A program made the position numbers and the translations under genes. A stretch of DNA of 64,000 bases, taken from contig NZ_JNCS01000004.1 in assembly GCF_000731985.1 (NCBI RefSeq), positions 248,001-312,000 of the forward strand. The letters are read 5' to 3'. Positions 42,418 through 50,085 of the stretch are shown here, in pieces. Position 1 is the first letter of the stretch. Every line of letters begins with the position of its first letter. The DNA comes from Natrinema altunense (lineage in GTDB: Archaea; Halobacteriota; Halobacteria; Halobacteriales; Natrialbaceae). The notes beneath the pieces were generated by a model. It was given only the letters and a program-made list of their open reading frames with translations, was not told where the DNA came from and did not search any database.

Positions 42418-43989
42418 TCAGGAGAACTTCTGGACCGTCACGTCCAGCGTATCCAGGTCGACGATCGGCGCGAAGCCGGCGTCGGGGTCGATGTTGACGC
42501 TCTTCTGGAAGTCGGTCTGGGCCTGCCAGCAGCCGGAGTTGATCGCGAGCACGTCGTGGTACTTGCCGAAGCCGAGCTTGTGGACGTGGCCAGTATGGAA
42601 GATATCGGGCACTTCGTCGATGATCAGATAGTCCTTTTCTTCGGGTGCGAGCCGGGTGTGACCCCCGAACTGCGGTGCGACGTGGCGCTTCTTGAGGAGG
42701 TGGTACATCGCCTTGTGGGGATCGTCGTAGCTGGCCTTCGCTTCGGGCAGTTCCGCGATGACCTCGTCCAGCGAGACGCCGTGATACATCAGGACGGAAA
42801 CGCCCTCGAGAGTCACCATCGACGGATTACTCACGATCTGTGGGTCGTGTGCGGACATGATTTCCCGGAGTTCCTCGTCGAATCCGGGCTGGGGCTCGGC
42901 GAGTCGCACCGCGTCGTGATTCCCCGGGATCATGACGATCTCGATGTCGCCCGGGACCTTTTTGAGGTGCTCGCTGAACGCCTCGTACTGTTCGTAAATG
43001 TCGACGATGTCGAGTTCCTCGTCCTGATCGGGGTAGACGCCGACGCCCTCGACCATGTCGCCCGCGAGCAGCAGGTACTCGACGTGTCGGGCCTCGGGAG
43101 TGTGAAGCCAGTCGGCGAAGGCGTTCCAAGCGTCGGCCATGAACTCCTGGCTGCCGACGTGGACGTCGCTAATCAGCGCCGCCTGCACGTGACGGTCCGC
43201 CGTCGACGGCTCGTGGGTCCGGGGAACGTCCGGGAAGTGCATCGCGTCGACGAACGCGATCCCCGAATCGTCCGCCAGGGTCCCTTCCATCGCCAGCACC
43301 TCGTCGCAGAGCAGTTCCCCGACGAGGTCGGCGTACTCCCTGTCTTTCATCACGAGCCACGGAAACGTTCCCGTCGCATCCTCGAGTTCGATCAGCCAGT
43401 GACCGCTAGCGGTCGAGCGGATGTCGTTGACCAGTCCGACCATCGCCACCTCGCTGCCGCCCGGCATGTCCTGGATGGCCGTCGCCGGCCGATGGTTGAC
43501 TCGGCCCCGCAGTTTCGCGCCCAGTCGATCGAGCCGATCACGGAAGACGGAGACGAAGTCGCTGTATTCGCCCGTCCCCGTGCTCTGGCCCGTCATGTCG
43601 CCGACGATCTCGAGCGAGCGCTGGGCAGGGTCGGCGGATCGGTCGGCGGACAAAGACCCCCCCGTTTCAACTGGAACTCCCCCGGTCGGTTCCCCGTCCT
43701 CGGGCGAGGAAGTTCCAGTCGAAACGGAGGGGGTCGAATCGGCCGGCGACGGTTCGGTCCCGGCGACGGTCTCGGCTCCGACCGCCCCGGCCGCGCCGCC
43801 CGTCGAGAGGGCCGCCTCTACGTGGTCGGTACGGACGACCAGTGCATCGTCCGGAATCTCCTCGAGGACGCGCTCGAGCGCCGCGTTCGGGTTCTCGGCC
43901 GCGGCGAGCCGCGTCACCGCCTCGCGTTCGGCGTTGTACCCGCGGCTCGTGAGTTCGCCGACGATCCGAGCGGGGGCCTCGAGTGGCAC
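42418..43989 (-). CDS. polD1: DNA polymerase D small (exonuclease) subunit DP1
   Basis: The proofreading subunit of the archaeal replicative polymerase PolD. Starting from GTG at 43989 (PLEAPARIVGELTSRGYNAE) it has 523 residues. An N-terminal helical domain is followed by a low-complexity linker (about 65-120), an OB-fold region (about 150-240) and a calcineurin-like phosphoesterase domain. That domain has ISDVHVGS, LLAGDMVEG, IPGNHDA, MYHGVSLDE and HTGHVHKLG, all metal ligands present, so 3'-5' exonuclease activity is expected. The linker DNA contains two ORB-like elements. The gene diverges from the Sec11 pair by 158 bp. Confidence 0.95.
   Translation of the reverse strand: MPLEAPARIVGELTSRGYNAEREAVTRLAAAENPNAALERVLEEIPDDALVVRTDHVEAALSTGGAAGAVGAETVAGTEPSPADSTPSVSTGTSSPEDGEPTGGVPVETGGSLSADRSADPAQRSLEIVGDMTGQSTGTGEYSDFVSVFRDRLDRLGAKLRGRVNHRPATAIQDMPGGSEVAMVGLVNDIRSTASGHWLIELEDATGTFPWLVMKDREYADLVGELLCDEVLAMEGTLADDSGIAFVDAMHFPDVPRTHEPSTADRHVQAALISDVHVGSQEFMADAWNAFADWLHTPEARHVEYLLLAGDMVEGVGVYPDQDEELDIVDIYEQYEAFSEHLKKVPGDIEIVMIPGNHDAVRLAEPQPGFDEELREIMSAHDPQIVSNPSMVTLEGVSVLMYHGVSLDEVIAELPEAKASYDDPHKAMYHLLKKRHVAPQFGGHTRLAPEEKDYLIIDEVPDIFHTGHVHKLGFGKYHDVLAINSGCWQAQTDFQKSVNIDPDAGFAPIVDLDTLDVTVQKFS
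43657..43676 (-). promoter_or_regulatory. ORB-like element inside polD1
   Basis: On the minus strand it reads TTCCAGTTGAAACGGGGGGG, close to the origin recognition boxes of this window (TTCCASTYGAAACGAAGGGG). It lies in codons of the low-complexity linker (…VPVETGG…). It forms a head-to-head pair with the next element 36 bp away. Confidence 0.5.
43713..43733 (+). promoter_or_regulatory. ORB-like element inside polD1 (inverted partner)
   Basis: TTCCAGTCGAAACGGAGGGG followed by one more G, on the plus strand within the same linker. Its orientation is opposite to the element at 43657-43676. Confidence 0.5.
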
Positions 43990-44147
43990 ACCTCTCGCAT
44001 TCGCGAGCGAGGCCAAAAGGGTAGCGAATGCCCCGCTCTCGACGGGCGGTTTCGCGGTACTCGAGTCGACGGGACGATACCGTACGCCCGTCGTGACCGG
44101 GGCGATCGCCGGAAGGTTGATACCCGGCTCGGAGAAACCGACTCCCA

Positions 44148-45065
44148 ATGGACGGGCCTGACGGCGGTACGCGGGACGACGATCCGACCGGTCCCAGCGA
44201 CGGACGCTCGGGACCGGACTCGGCTCGGCGAGCCGATCCCGGTGATCGCGCGGCCACGCCAACCGACCGTGCTCCCGACCGACGAGATCGAGCGACCGAC
44301 GACGATCGCGGGAAACCGACCCACAACGACGGCGTTGCGATCGAGGACGGGATCGGTCGCTGGCTGCTCGAGACCGACGACTGGCGAGTCACGACGTGTC
44401 GGGACGTCGCAGCGAGTCTCGCGATCATCGCGACCATCGGTCTCCTCCTGTTCGCGGTCGGCGGAACCTGGCCACCGTTCGTGGCCGTCGAGAGCGGGAG
44501 CATGGAACCGAACATCCAGAAGGGGGACCTCGTTTTCGTCGTCGACGACGATCGGTTCGCCGGCGAGAACGCCGTCGACGGCACCGGCGTCGTCACCCTC
44601 GAGAGCGGGCGGGAAAACGGCCACGAGAAGTTCGCCAGTGCCGGCGACGTCATCGTCTTCGTCCCGAACGGCGATCCGACGAAGACGCCGACGATTCACC
44701 GCGCCCACTTCTGGGTTGAACGCGGCGAGCGATGGGTCGAGACGAAAGCCGATCCGGGGTCGTTGAACGGTGCGACCTGCGACGAGATCACCACGTGTCC
44801 GGCACCTCACGATGGGTTCGTTACCAAAGGCGACGCCAATCCCGGCTACGACCAACTGCCGCGCTCGGGAGCGGAGACGACGGTCGTCAGCCCTGACTGG
44901 ATCACCGGGAAAGCGATGGTTCGGGCGCCGTGGATCGGAGAGCTTCGGCTGGCAGTCGGCTCGGCAGGCGCAGCGACCGGGTTGGGACCGACGGGTACCT
45001 TCGTCGCGACGGGCACGATCGCGCTCGTCCTGTTCGGGATGGCTGCCGGGGATGGCAGTCAATGA
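44148..45065 (+). CDS. Sec11-type signal peptidase I (first copy)
   Basis: A 305-residue membrane peptidase that removes signal peptides from secreted proteins. A long charged N-terminus (about 1-85, Arg/Asp-rich) precedes a membrane segment (SLAIIATIGLLLFAVG). The nucleophile is in AVESGSMEPNIQKGD, the archaeal/ER histidine in TIHRAHFWV, and the acid in FVTKGDANPGYDQ. A second hydrophobic segment closes the protein (TGTFVATGTIALVLFGMAAG). The next gene is a close paralogue. A signal peptidase at this place is part of the conserved haloarchaeal origin neighbourhood. Confidence 0.92.
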   Translation: MDGPDGGTRDDDPTGPSDGRSGPDSARRADPGDRAATPTDRAPDRRDRATDDDRGKPTHNDGVAIEDGIGRWLLETDDWRVTTCRDVAASLAIIATIGLLLFAVGGTWPPFVAVESGSMEPNIQKGDLVFVVDDDRFAGENAVDGTGVVTLESGRENGHEKFASAGDVIVFVPNGDPTKTPTIHRAHFWVERGERWVETKADPGSLNGATCDEITTCPAPHDGFVTKGDANPGYDQLPRSGAETTVVSPDWITGKAMVRAPWIGELRLAVGSAGAATGLGPTGTFVATGTIALVLFGMAAGDGSQ

Positions 45066-45129
45066 GACGATCGGAGAACGACCCCCGCGAACGGAAAGTT
45101 GATTTGACGGCCCGGCAAAACGAGTGACG

Positions 45130-46089
45130 ATGAGCGGTTCTAGTGCCGGGTCACCCCCGGACGACTCCGGCGACGGCGATCGCGAGCGGGATCGAAGCGC
45201 CGGCGGTCCGCAAACGCCGCCTGCACCCGAGGAGCCGTCCGGAAACGCCGCCAACGCCAACGCCGACGACGGCGTGACGATCGAAGACGACGGGCTCCTG
45301 CGCTGGTTCCTCAAAACCGACCATGAGACCGTCATGGTGACGCGGGATATCCTGAGCAGCGTCGCCATCGTCGCCGTCGTCGGCCTCCTCCTGTTCGGCG
45401 TCAGCGGCATCTGGCCCCCGCTCGTCGCCGTCGAGAGTGGCAGCATGGAGCCGAACATGCACAGGGGCGATCTCATCTTCGTCGCGGACGAGGGACGGTT
45501 CGCCGGTGACGCCGCCACCGCCGGAACCGGCGTCGTCACCCTCGAGAACGGTCAAGGGAGCGGCCACGAGAAGTTCGGCAATCCCGGCGACGTGATTATC
45601 TACCAACCCAACGGCGATCCGGCGGAAACGCCGGTGATCCACCGCGCCCACTTCTGGGTCGACAAGGGAGAACACTGGGTCGATACCAAGGCCAGCGAGG
45701 AGATCGTCGGCGACGCGACCTGTGAGGAGGTCGCGACCTGTCCCGCAGAGCACGCCGGCTTCGTCACGAAAGGTGACAACAACGACGGATACGATCAACT
45801 GAGAGGAGCAGGTTCCAGAACCGACGTGGTAAAGCCCGAGTGGGTCACCGGCAAGGCGATGTTCCGGATCCCGTGGCTCGGCCACGTCCGCCTGACCTTC
45901 GACAAACTCCTCGGCGGAACGGCCGCTCCGACATCGCCCTCGAGTACGACCCAGGGATCGATACCGGCACCGGCCCCCGCCGGTCCGGGTGCGACCGGCT
46001 TCGGACCGGACGGGAGCCTCGCCGGGACCGCCGCCATCGCCAGTACCGGCGCCGGAGCCGCGGTCGCGATCGGCCGGCATCGAAACTGA
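45130..46089 (+). CDS. Sec11-type signal peptidase I (second copy)
   Basis: A 319-residue paralogue of the preceding gene, 64 bp downstream. An acidic N-terminus of about 70 residues is followed by a membrane segment (VAIVAVVGLLLFGVSGIWPP). The catalytic serine is in AVESGSMEPNMHRGD, the histidine in VIHRAHFWVDKGEHW and the acid in FVTKGDNNDGYDQ. Compared with copy one it has a longer Pro/Thr/Gly-rich tail (about 260-300) before the last hydrophobic stretch. An in-frame GTG at 45124 is an alternative start two codons earlier. Confidence 0.92.
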   Translation: MSGSSAGSPPDDSGDGDRERDRSAGGPQTPPAPEEPSGNAANANADDGVTIEDDGLLRWFLKTDHETVMVTRDILSSVAIVAVVGLLLFGVSGIWPPLVAVESGSMEPNMHRGDLIFVADEGRFAGDAATAGTGVVTLENGQGSGHEKFGNPGDVIIYQPNGDPAETPVIHRAHFWVDKGEHWVDTKASEEIVGDATCEEVATCPAEHAGFVTKGDNNDGYDQLRGAGSRTDVVKPEWVTGKAMFRIPWLGHVRLTFDKLLGGTAAPTSPSSTTQGSIPAPAPAGPGATGFGPDGSLAGTAAIASTGAGAAVAIGRHRN

Positions 46090-46176
46090 ACCGATCACCG
46101 ACTTTCTCCACTCGGAATCCGCATCCGCCGCATCGCAGTTGCGTCACGGCTCGCGGCTTTGTCGCAGCCCGTGAGA

Positions 46177-46200
46177 ACTCGAGTCGAAACGAAGGGGATC
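46177..46200 (+). promoter_or_regulatory. ORB-like element downstream of orc1
   Basis: The core GTCGAAACGAAGGGG matches the origin ORBs exactly in its right half. The left half (ACTCGA) deviates. It lies in the 235-bp gap between the second Sec11 gene and the end of orc1; no gene is seen in that gap. Confidence 0.5.
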
Positions 46201-46324
46201 GGAACGCGATGCCGGAATACCGGCCGGTTGAATCGGGGCCGGAATGACGCTGGGATGCGGAAAGCGATGCTGAAGCGCTTGCAGCGAAAGCGAAGGGCGG
46301 ACGGGATCGCGGACACAGCCGCGG

Positions 46325-48109
46325 TCAGTTTTCGAACCGCGCCTGAACGAACGGCTGGACGTCGTCGATGTCGCTCAGTCGGGAGTCGGAAAGCAAGACG
46401 GCCTCCGTCTCTTCGAGTGGAACGGAGAGGCTGATCTCCTTGGTCCGGCCGTACCGGCCCTTGGAGACGACGACGGCGTTGACGATCCCGAGCATGTCGA
46501 GTTCGCTGATGAGATCCGTTACCCGGCGCTGGGTCAGAACGTCCGCGTCGATCTCCTCGCACAGGCGCTTGTAGATGTTGAATACCTCGCCCGTGTTGAT
46601 GCTGTGGACGCCGTTTTTCTCGAGGAGGATGATCGCGAAGAGGACGAGTTTGCTCTGGGTGGGGAGCGTCCGGACGACTTCGACGACGCGATCGAGTTCG
46701 ATCTTGTCCTGAGCCTGCCGGACGTGTTCCTCGACGATCGTCTCGGCCTGGGACCGTTCGGCCAGTTCCCCCGCAGTCCGCAGGAGATCCAACGCGCGGC
46801 GCGCGTCGCCGTGTTCCTGTGCGGCGAAGGCCGCACACAGCGGGATCACGTCCTCGGAGAGCGCGTTCCCTTTGAACGCGACCTCGGACCGGTGCTTGAG
46901 GATGTCCCGAAGTTGGTTCGCGTCGTACGGTGGGAAGACGATCTCCTCTTCGCCCAGGGAGGACTTGACCCGCGGATCGAGGAAGTCGGTGAACTTCAGA
47001 TCGTTCGAGATGCCGATGATCGAGACCCGCGAGTTCTCGAGTTCGGAGTTCATCCGCGAGAGGTTGTAGAGGGTGTCGTCGCCGCTTTTCTCGACGAGTT
47101 TGTCGATCTCGTCTAACATGATGACGACGACCCGCTCGTCGTAGTCGACGGCGTCGAAGAAGACGCTGTAGACCCGGTCGGTCGGCCACCCGGTCATCGG
47201 CACCTCCTCGAACGACTCCTTGTCGTCCTCGAGTTCGGCGATGCGGTCCTCGACCTCGGCGCGGGTCTCGAACGCCGTCGACTCGAGTGGATGATTCGGC
47301 GGGAACGCGGACGAATCGGTCGTGGCCTCGTCGTGACCGGTGCCGCCGGCGTCCCCTCGCCCGGTCTCCGACGGGGACGACGAGGAATCGGAGGCACCCG
47401 TCGATCCGTCCGGAGACCCCCCTGTTTCGACTGCAGAACCACCGGACTGAGCGCCGGTCTCGTCTCCACTTGAACCATCGGCGTCCGGCTTCGCGTCCGC
47501 GCTCGAAACGAAATCGAAGGGGTCCGACGCCGTCCGGTCGTCTGCACCCTCGCCCGGTGCGGTCGCGTCGGCACTGCGGCGCGCCGCGTCGGCGTCGTAC
47601 TCGTCGATATCGTCGAGCAGCGACTCGAGTGTCGCGACGCGGTCGTCGATCCGCGCTTCGTTCTTCTCGATGAACTTGTTCGCGAGCTGTGCGAGCACGC
47701 GGTACTGGGTGTCGGTAACCTCGCAGTTGATGTACTCGACGTCGCACGGAACCGAGTACTTCTGTGAGGTGCTCTCGAGTTCCTTGCTGACGAACTTGGC
47801 GCTCGCGGTTTTACCGGTGCCGGTCTTGCCGTAGATGAGGATGTTCGACGGCGTTTCGCCGCGGAGCGCGGCGACGAGAATCGTCGCCATCTTGTTGATC
47901 TGATCGCTCCGGTGGGGGAGTTCGTGTGGGGTGTAGGACGGACGGAGAACTTCCTTGTTCTCGAAGATGGGCTCGCCGCTAAGCAGGTCGTCGAACAGTC
48001 CCTGATTCGACTCGTCGTCGCCGAGGTCGGCGCTCTCGAAGTCCGTCGAGAAACCGCTCGTTCCGTCGACCTCGTCCGAGCCAGTGATCTCTGAGTTGTC
48101 GTCTGACAT
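46325..48109 (-). CDS. orc1: Orc1/Cdc6 replication initiator
   Basis: Binds origin recognition boxes and loads the replicative helicase. The 594-residue AAA+ protein starts MSDDNSEITGSDEVDGTSGF at 48109. It has Walker A YGKTGTGKTASAK (about 95-105), Walker B VVVIMLDEIDKL (about 345) and sensor 1 IIGISNDL. An acidic, Ser/Gly/Asp-rich insertion of about 100 residues (about 165-270) interrupts the AAA+ domain. The C-terminal winged helix (about 490-594) contains LTQRRVTDLISELDMLGIV and the DNA-contacting region SKGRYGRTKEISL. The adjacent origin and oap genes make this the oriC1-type Orc1. An ORB over its promoter suggests self-repression. Confidence 0.97.
   Translation of the reverse strand: MSDDNSEITGSDEVDGTSGFSTDFESADLGDDESNQGLFDDLLSGEPIFENKEVLRPSYTPHELPHRSDQINKMATILVAALRGETPSNILIYGKTGTGKTASAKFVSKELESTSQKYSVPCDVEYINCEVTDTQYRVLAQLANKFIEKNEARIDDRVATLESLLDDIDEYDADAARRSADATAPGEGADDRTASDPFDFVSSADAKPDADGSSGDETGAQSGGSAVETGGSPDGSTGASDSSSSPSETGRGDAGGTGHDEATTDSSAFPPNHPLESTAFETRAEVEDRIAELEDDKESFEEVPMTGWPTDRVYSVFFDAVDYDERVVVIMLDEIDKLVEKSGDDTLYNLSRMNSELENSRVSIIGISNDLKFTDFLDPRVKSSLGEEEIVFPPYDANQLRDILKHRSEVAFKGNALSEDVIPLCAAFAAQEHGDARRALDLLRTAGELAERSQAETIVEEHVRQAQDKIELDRVVEVVRTLPTQSKLVLFAIILLEKNGVHSINTGEVFNIYKRLCEEIDADVLTQRRVTDLISELDMLGIVNAVVVSKGRYGRTKEISLSVPLEETEAVLLSDSRLSDIDDVQPFVQARFEN
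47417..47438 (-). promoter_or_regulatory. ORB-like element inside orc1
   Basis: On the minus strand TTCTGCAGTCGAAACAGGGG followed by two G. It lies in codons for the acidic insertion (…AVETGG…). The match to the ORB consensus is weaker than for the polD1 elements. Confidence 0.35.
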
Positions 48110-48120
48110 CCGTCGTGCAG

Positions 48121-48142
48121 CACCCCCTTATTTCGAGTGGAA
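48121..48142 (-). promoter_or_regulatory. ORB-like element over the orc1 TATA box
   Basis: On the minus strand TTCCACTCGAAATAAGGGGG followed by TG. The GAAATAA part sits 20-28 nt upstream of the orc1 ATG (48109), where the TATA box of a leaderless haloarchaeal gene is expected. Orc1 bound here would block TBP, giving autoregulation. Confidence 0.55.
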
Positions 48143-48692
48143 CGCCGAACCGGGGAGCGGGAATACAGCGGTGTGGCGGCCTCCATGGCCGAATTTACCG
48201 TTCCAGATACCCGTTCCGGGTCCAGTTGATGCAAACGAAACAGAGGAAAACCATGGTAATAAAGTCTTCCCTTCCCCCCTCGTTGCCGACCGAAACGGGC
48301 GGTCGTTGCGGGACCGATCGACTCGTCGCGCTGGATTTCGAGTCGACGAAAAGCAGTTGGAAAGTCATCGAGTCGACTCAGGCCGATTCGTTCTGGCGGA
48401 CACTCCAGCCAGTAAACGGGTTCGCGATTGCGAGACAGATCGGGGACTCAAACCGAACTGGAGATGAAGTGTGCTGAGTTGACCGTCGTTCTTGGAAGTC
48501 GTGACTAACGGGCTATCGGTCGCTGTATCTCTGTCATCTCTGCTTCGGCGTGGTGAGTTCAGTGGAGCGGTGCTTTGTCGTGGAACAGTGCTTCGGTGTG
48601 GTGGGACTCGACTCGCGACTTCAGTTATGATCGTCTCGATTGGATTGGGTTATGATAATACCCTCCAAACGGTGAAGGCGTCGAAATCCCAT

Positions 48693-48720
48693 CCCCCCCA
48701 CCCCTTCGTTTCAGGTGGAA
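48693..48720 (-). promoter_or_regulatory. origin recognition box, left, with G-string
   Basis: On the minus strand TTCCACCTGAAACGAAGGGG, followed leftward by TGGGGGGG. This is a near-perfect haloarchaeal ORB with the G-string typical of these boxes. The G-string points away from the AT-rich element. Confidence 0.85.
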
Positions 48721-48782
48721 CCTGCCGCGAGGGTGGGTGGGGGTTCGACGGAATTTGTGACGGGAAGATTTATTTGGATCGG

Positions 48783-48910
48783 CTAGAAACAGTAACCGTA
48801 GTACTAGCAAACAAGAGATTCTTACTAGGCCTAGAATCTAATTTACTAGATCCTACTAGAACTGATTCTCAGTGCTATCTATATTACTAGATCGGCTTTT
48901 AGATTACTAG
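48783..48910. repeat. helically phased TACTAG array in the origin unwinding region
   Basis: TACTAG occurs six times, starting at 48802, 48823, 48844, 48854, 48885 and 48905. The intervals are 21, 21, 10, 31 and 20 bp, all near whole multiples of a 10.4-bp turn. Two more CTAG tetramers lie at 48783 (in phase) and 48831 (out of phase). Two copies extend to TTACTAGATC and two to TACTAGAAC. CTAG is normally rare in haloarchaeal DNA. Confidence 0.85.
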
Positions 48911-49036
48911 AACCGTTCGTATCGGCGAATACAGCATCGTAATGGGCCTGAGAACCGCCTCGAGTCGAAAAGCGGACCGATGTCCCCTCCGATATCGGTC
49001 GTCCAGTTTCTGTTCCAACCGACGGCTCCGTGGATC

Positions 49037-49062
49037 TCCACTCGAAACGAAGGGGTGGGGGG
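49037..49062 (+). promoter_or_regulatory. origin recognition box, right, with G-string
   Basis: TCCACTCGAAACGAAGGGG followed by TGGGGGG on the plus strand, the inverted partner of the box at 48693-48720. The G-string again points outward. A small GGGG-CTTCG-CCCC hairpin can form at its right end (49058-49070). Confidence 0.85.
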
Positions 49063-49205
49063 CTTCGCCCCTCTCGATTGGCCTCCGAAATATTGGTATG
49101 TGATATAATCCCACTACCGACTGTCGATCGGGCGCTACCGGGCCGACGTCATCTCGACGGTCGCCGGCGTCCGATGACGGTCTTCGGTTGCCGTACACTC
49201 CCTTT

Positions 49206-49240
49206 CCTGTCCTGTCCTGTCCTGTCCTGTCCTATCCTGT
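49206..49240. repeat. CCTGT pentamer tandem repeat in the origin
   Basis: Seven consecutive 5-bp units: five CCTGT, one CCTAT, then CCTGT. Further single copies follow near 49252. The stretch is almost purely pyrimidine on the plus strand. Confidence 0.9.
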
Positions 49241-49376
49241 CCACTCGCTGTCCTGTCCACTCGAGACGAACTCCCGGTCACCCGCTCGACGACGGATTCC
49301 GAGTGTACGTCGGTCTCGCATACAGTCTCGGATCGCACTAACTCCATTTCGTCGAATTGTCTACACGTCTGACGTA

Positions 49377-49386
49377 GGCTTAAGTG
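49377..49386 (+). promoter_or_regulatory. TATA box of the oapABC operon
   Basis: GGCTTAAGTG is a TATA-like element about 55-60 nt before the oapA ATG, predicting a short leader. A Shine-Dalgarno-like GGAGG at 49427-49431 precedes the ATG at 49441 and supports that start over the in-frame GTG at 49384. Confidence 0.5.
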
Positions 49387-49440
49387 AGTTCAGTTTGTAG
49401 TACGCGCAGATGCACCCCGCGGTGCTGGAGGCCTCTACAG

Positions 49441-50079
49441 ATGGGACTGTTCACAGAACTCAAAGATAGTATTTCCCGGGCTACGGACCGCCTGTTTTCG
49501 GAACAGGAGCCCAAACGAATCGGTATTTACGGGCCGCCGAATGCCGGAAAGACGACGCTCGCGAACCGTATCGCGCGTGACTGGACTGGTGACGCGGTCG
49601 GTGCGGAGAGCCACGTCCCCCACGAGACACGCCGCGCACGCAGGAAAGAAAACGTCGAGATCGAACGGGACGGCAAGACGGTGACCATCGACATCGTCGA
49701 TACGCCGGGCGTGACGACGAAGGTCGACTACGAGGAGTTCACCGACGAGATGGACGAAGAGGACGCGATCCGCCGCTCCCGCGAGGCGACCGAAGGCGTC
49801 GCCGAAGCGATGCACTGGCTCCGGGAGGACGTCGACGGCGTCATCTACGTTCTGGATAGCGCGGAGGACCCGATCACGCAGGTCAACACGATGCTCATCG
49901 GGATCGTCGAATCGCGCGATCTCCCCGTGTTGATCTTCGCGAACAAGACCGACCTCGAGGAATCGAGCGTCAAGCGGATCGAGGACGCCTTCCCACAGCA
50001 CAAGACCATTCCCCTGTCCGCGAAGGAGGGCGACAACATGGACGAAGTGTACGACAACATCGCCGAGTACTTCGGGTGA
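49441..50079 (+). CDS. oapA: origin-associated Era-like GTPase OapA
   Basis: A 212-residue GTPase starting MGLFTELKDSISRATDRLFS. It has G1 GPPNAGKTT, G3 DTPGV, G4 NKTD and G5 SAKEG. There is no KH or other RNA-binding domain, so it is not a typical Era. The gene is conserved next to the haloarchaeal oriC1 together with oapB and oapC, hence the name origin-associated protein; a direct replication role is not proven. It is followed after 6 bp by oapB. Confidence 0.92.
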   Translation: MGLFTELKDSISRATDRLFSEQEPKRIGIYGPPNAGKTTLANRIARDWTGDAVGAESHVPHETRRARRKENVEIERDGKTVTIDIVDTPGVTTKVDYEEFTDEMDEEDAIRRSREATEGVAEAMHWLREDVDGVIYVLDSAEDPITQVNTMLIGIVESRDLPVLIFANKTDLEESSVKRIEDAFPQHKTIPLSAKEGDNMDEVYDNIAEYFG

Positions 50080-50085
50080 TTACCG

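Larger units (their letters stand above)
48110..49440. other. oriC: chromosomal replication origin (oriC1 type)
   Basis: A 1.33-kb non-coding region between orc1 (leftward) and oapA (rightward), the conserved setting of the main haloarchaeal origin. It contains an ORB at the orc1 promoter, an inverted ORB pair at 48693-48720 and 49037-49062 with outward G-strings, and an AT-rich element between them (about 48771-48915) as the probable unwinding site. A pentamer repeat lies at 49206-49240 and the oapA promoter at the right end. Open frames in the region lack family similarity and were not called. Confidence 0.9.

Noticed and set aside
42556-44766. A 736-codon plus-strand frame across polD1 and the first Sec11 gene
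   Set aside because: It is antisense to the phosphoesterase motifs of DP1 and out of frame with Sec11, so it is a shadow.
47498-47523. A further ORB inside orc1 (CTCGAAACGAAATCGAAGGGG)
   Set aside because: The core is interrupted by extra bases between GAAACGA and AGGGG, so it does not fit the ORB spacing.
48084-48890. Short open frames inside the origin region
   Set aside because: They cross ORB elements, are basic or Ser-rich rather than acidic, and show no family similarity or plausible promoter spacing.
49206-49240. The CCTGT repeats as a CRISPR or coding repeat
   Set aside because: Units are only 5 bp without spacers and the frame is not conserved or gene-like.
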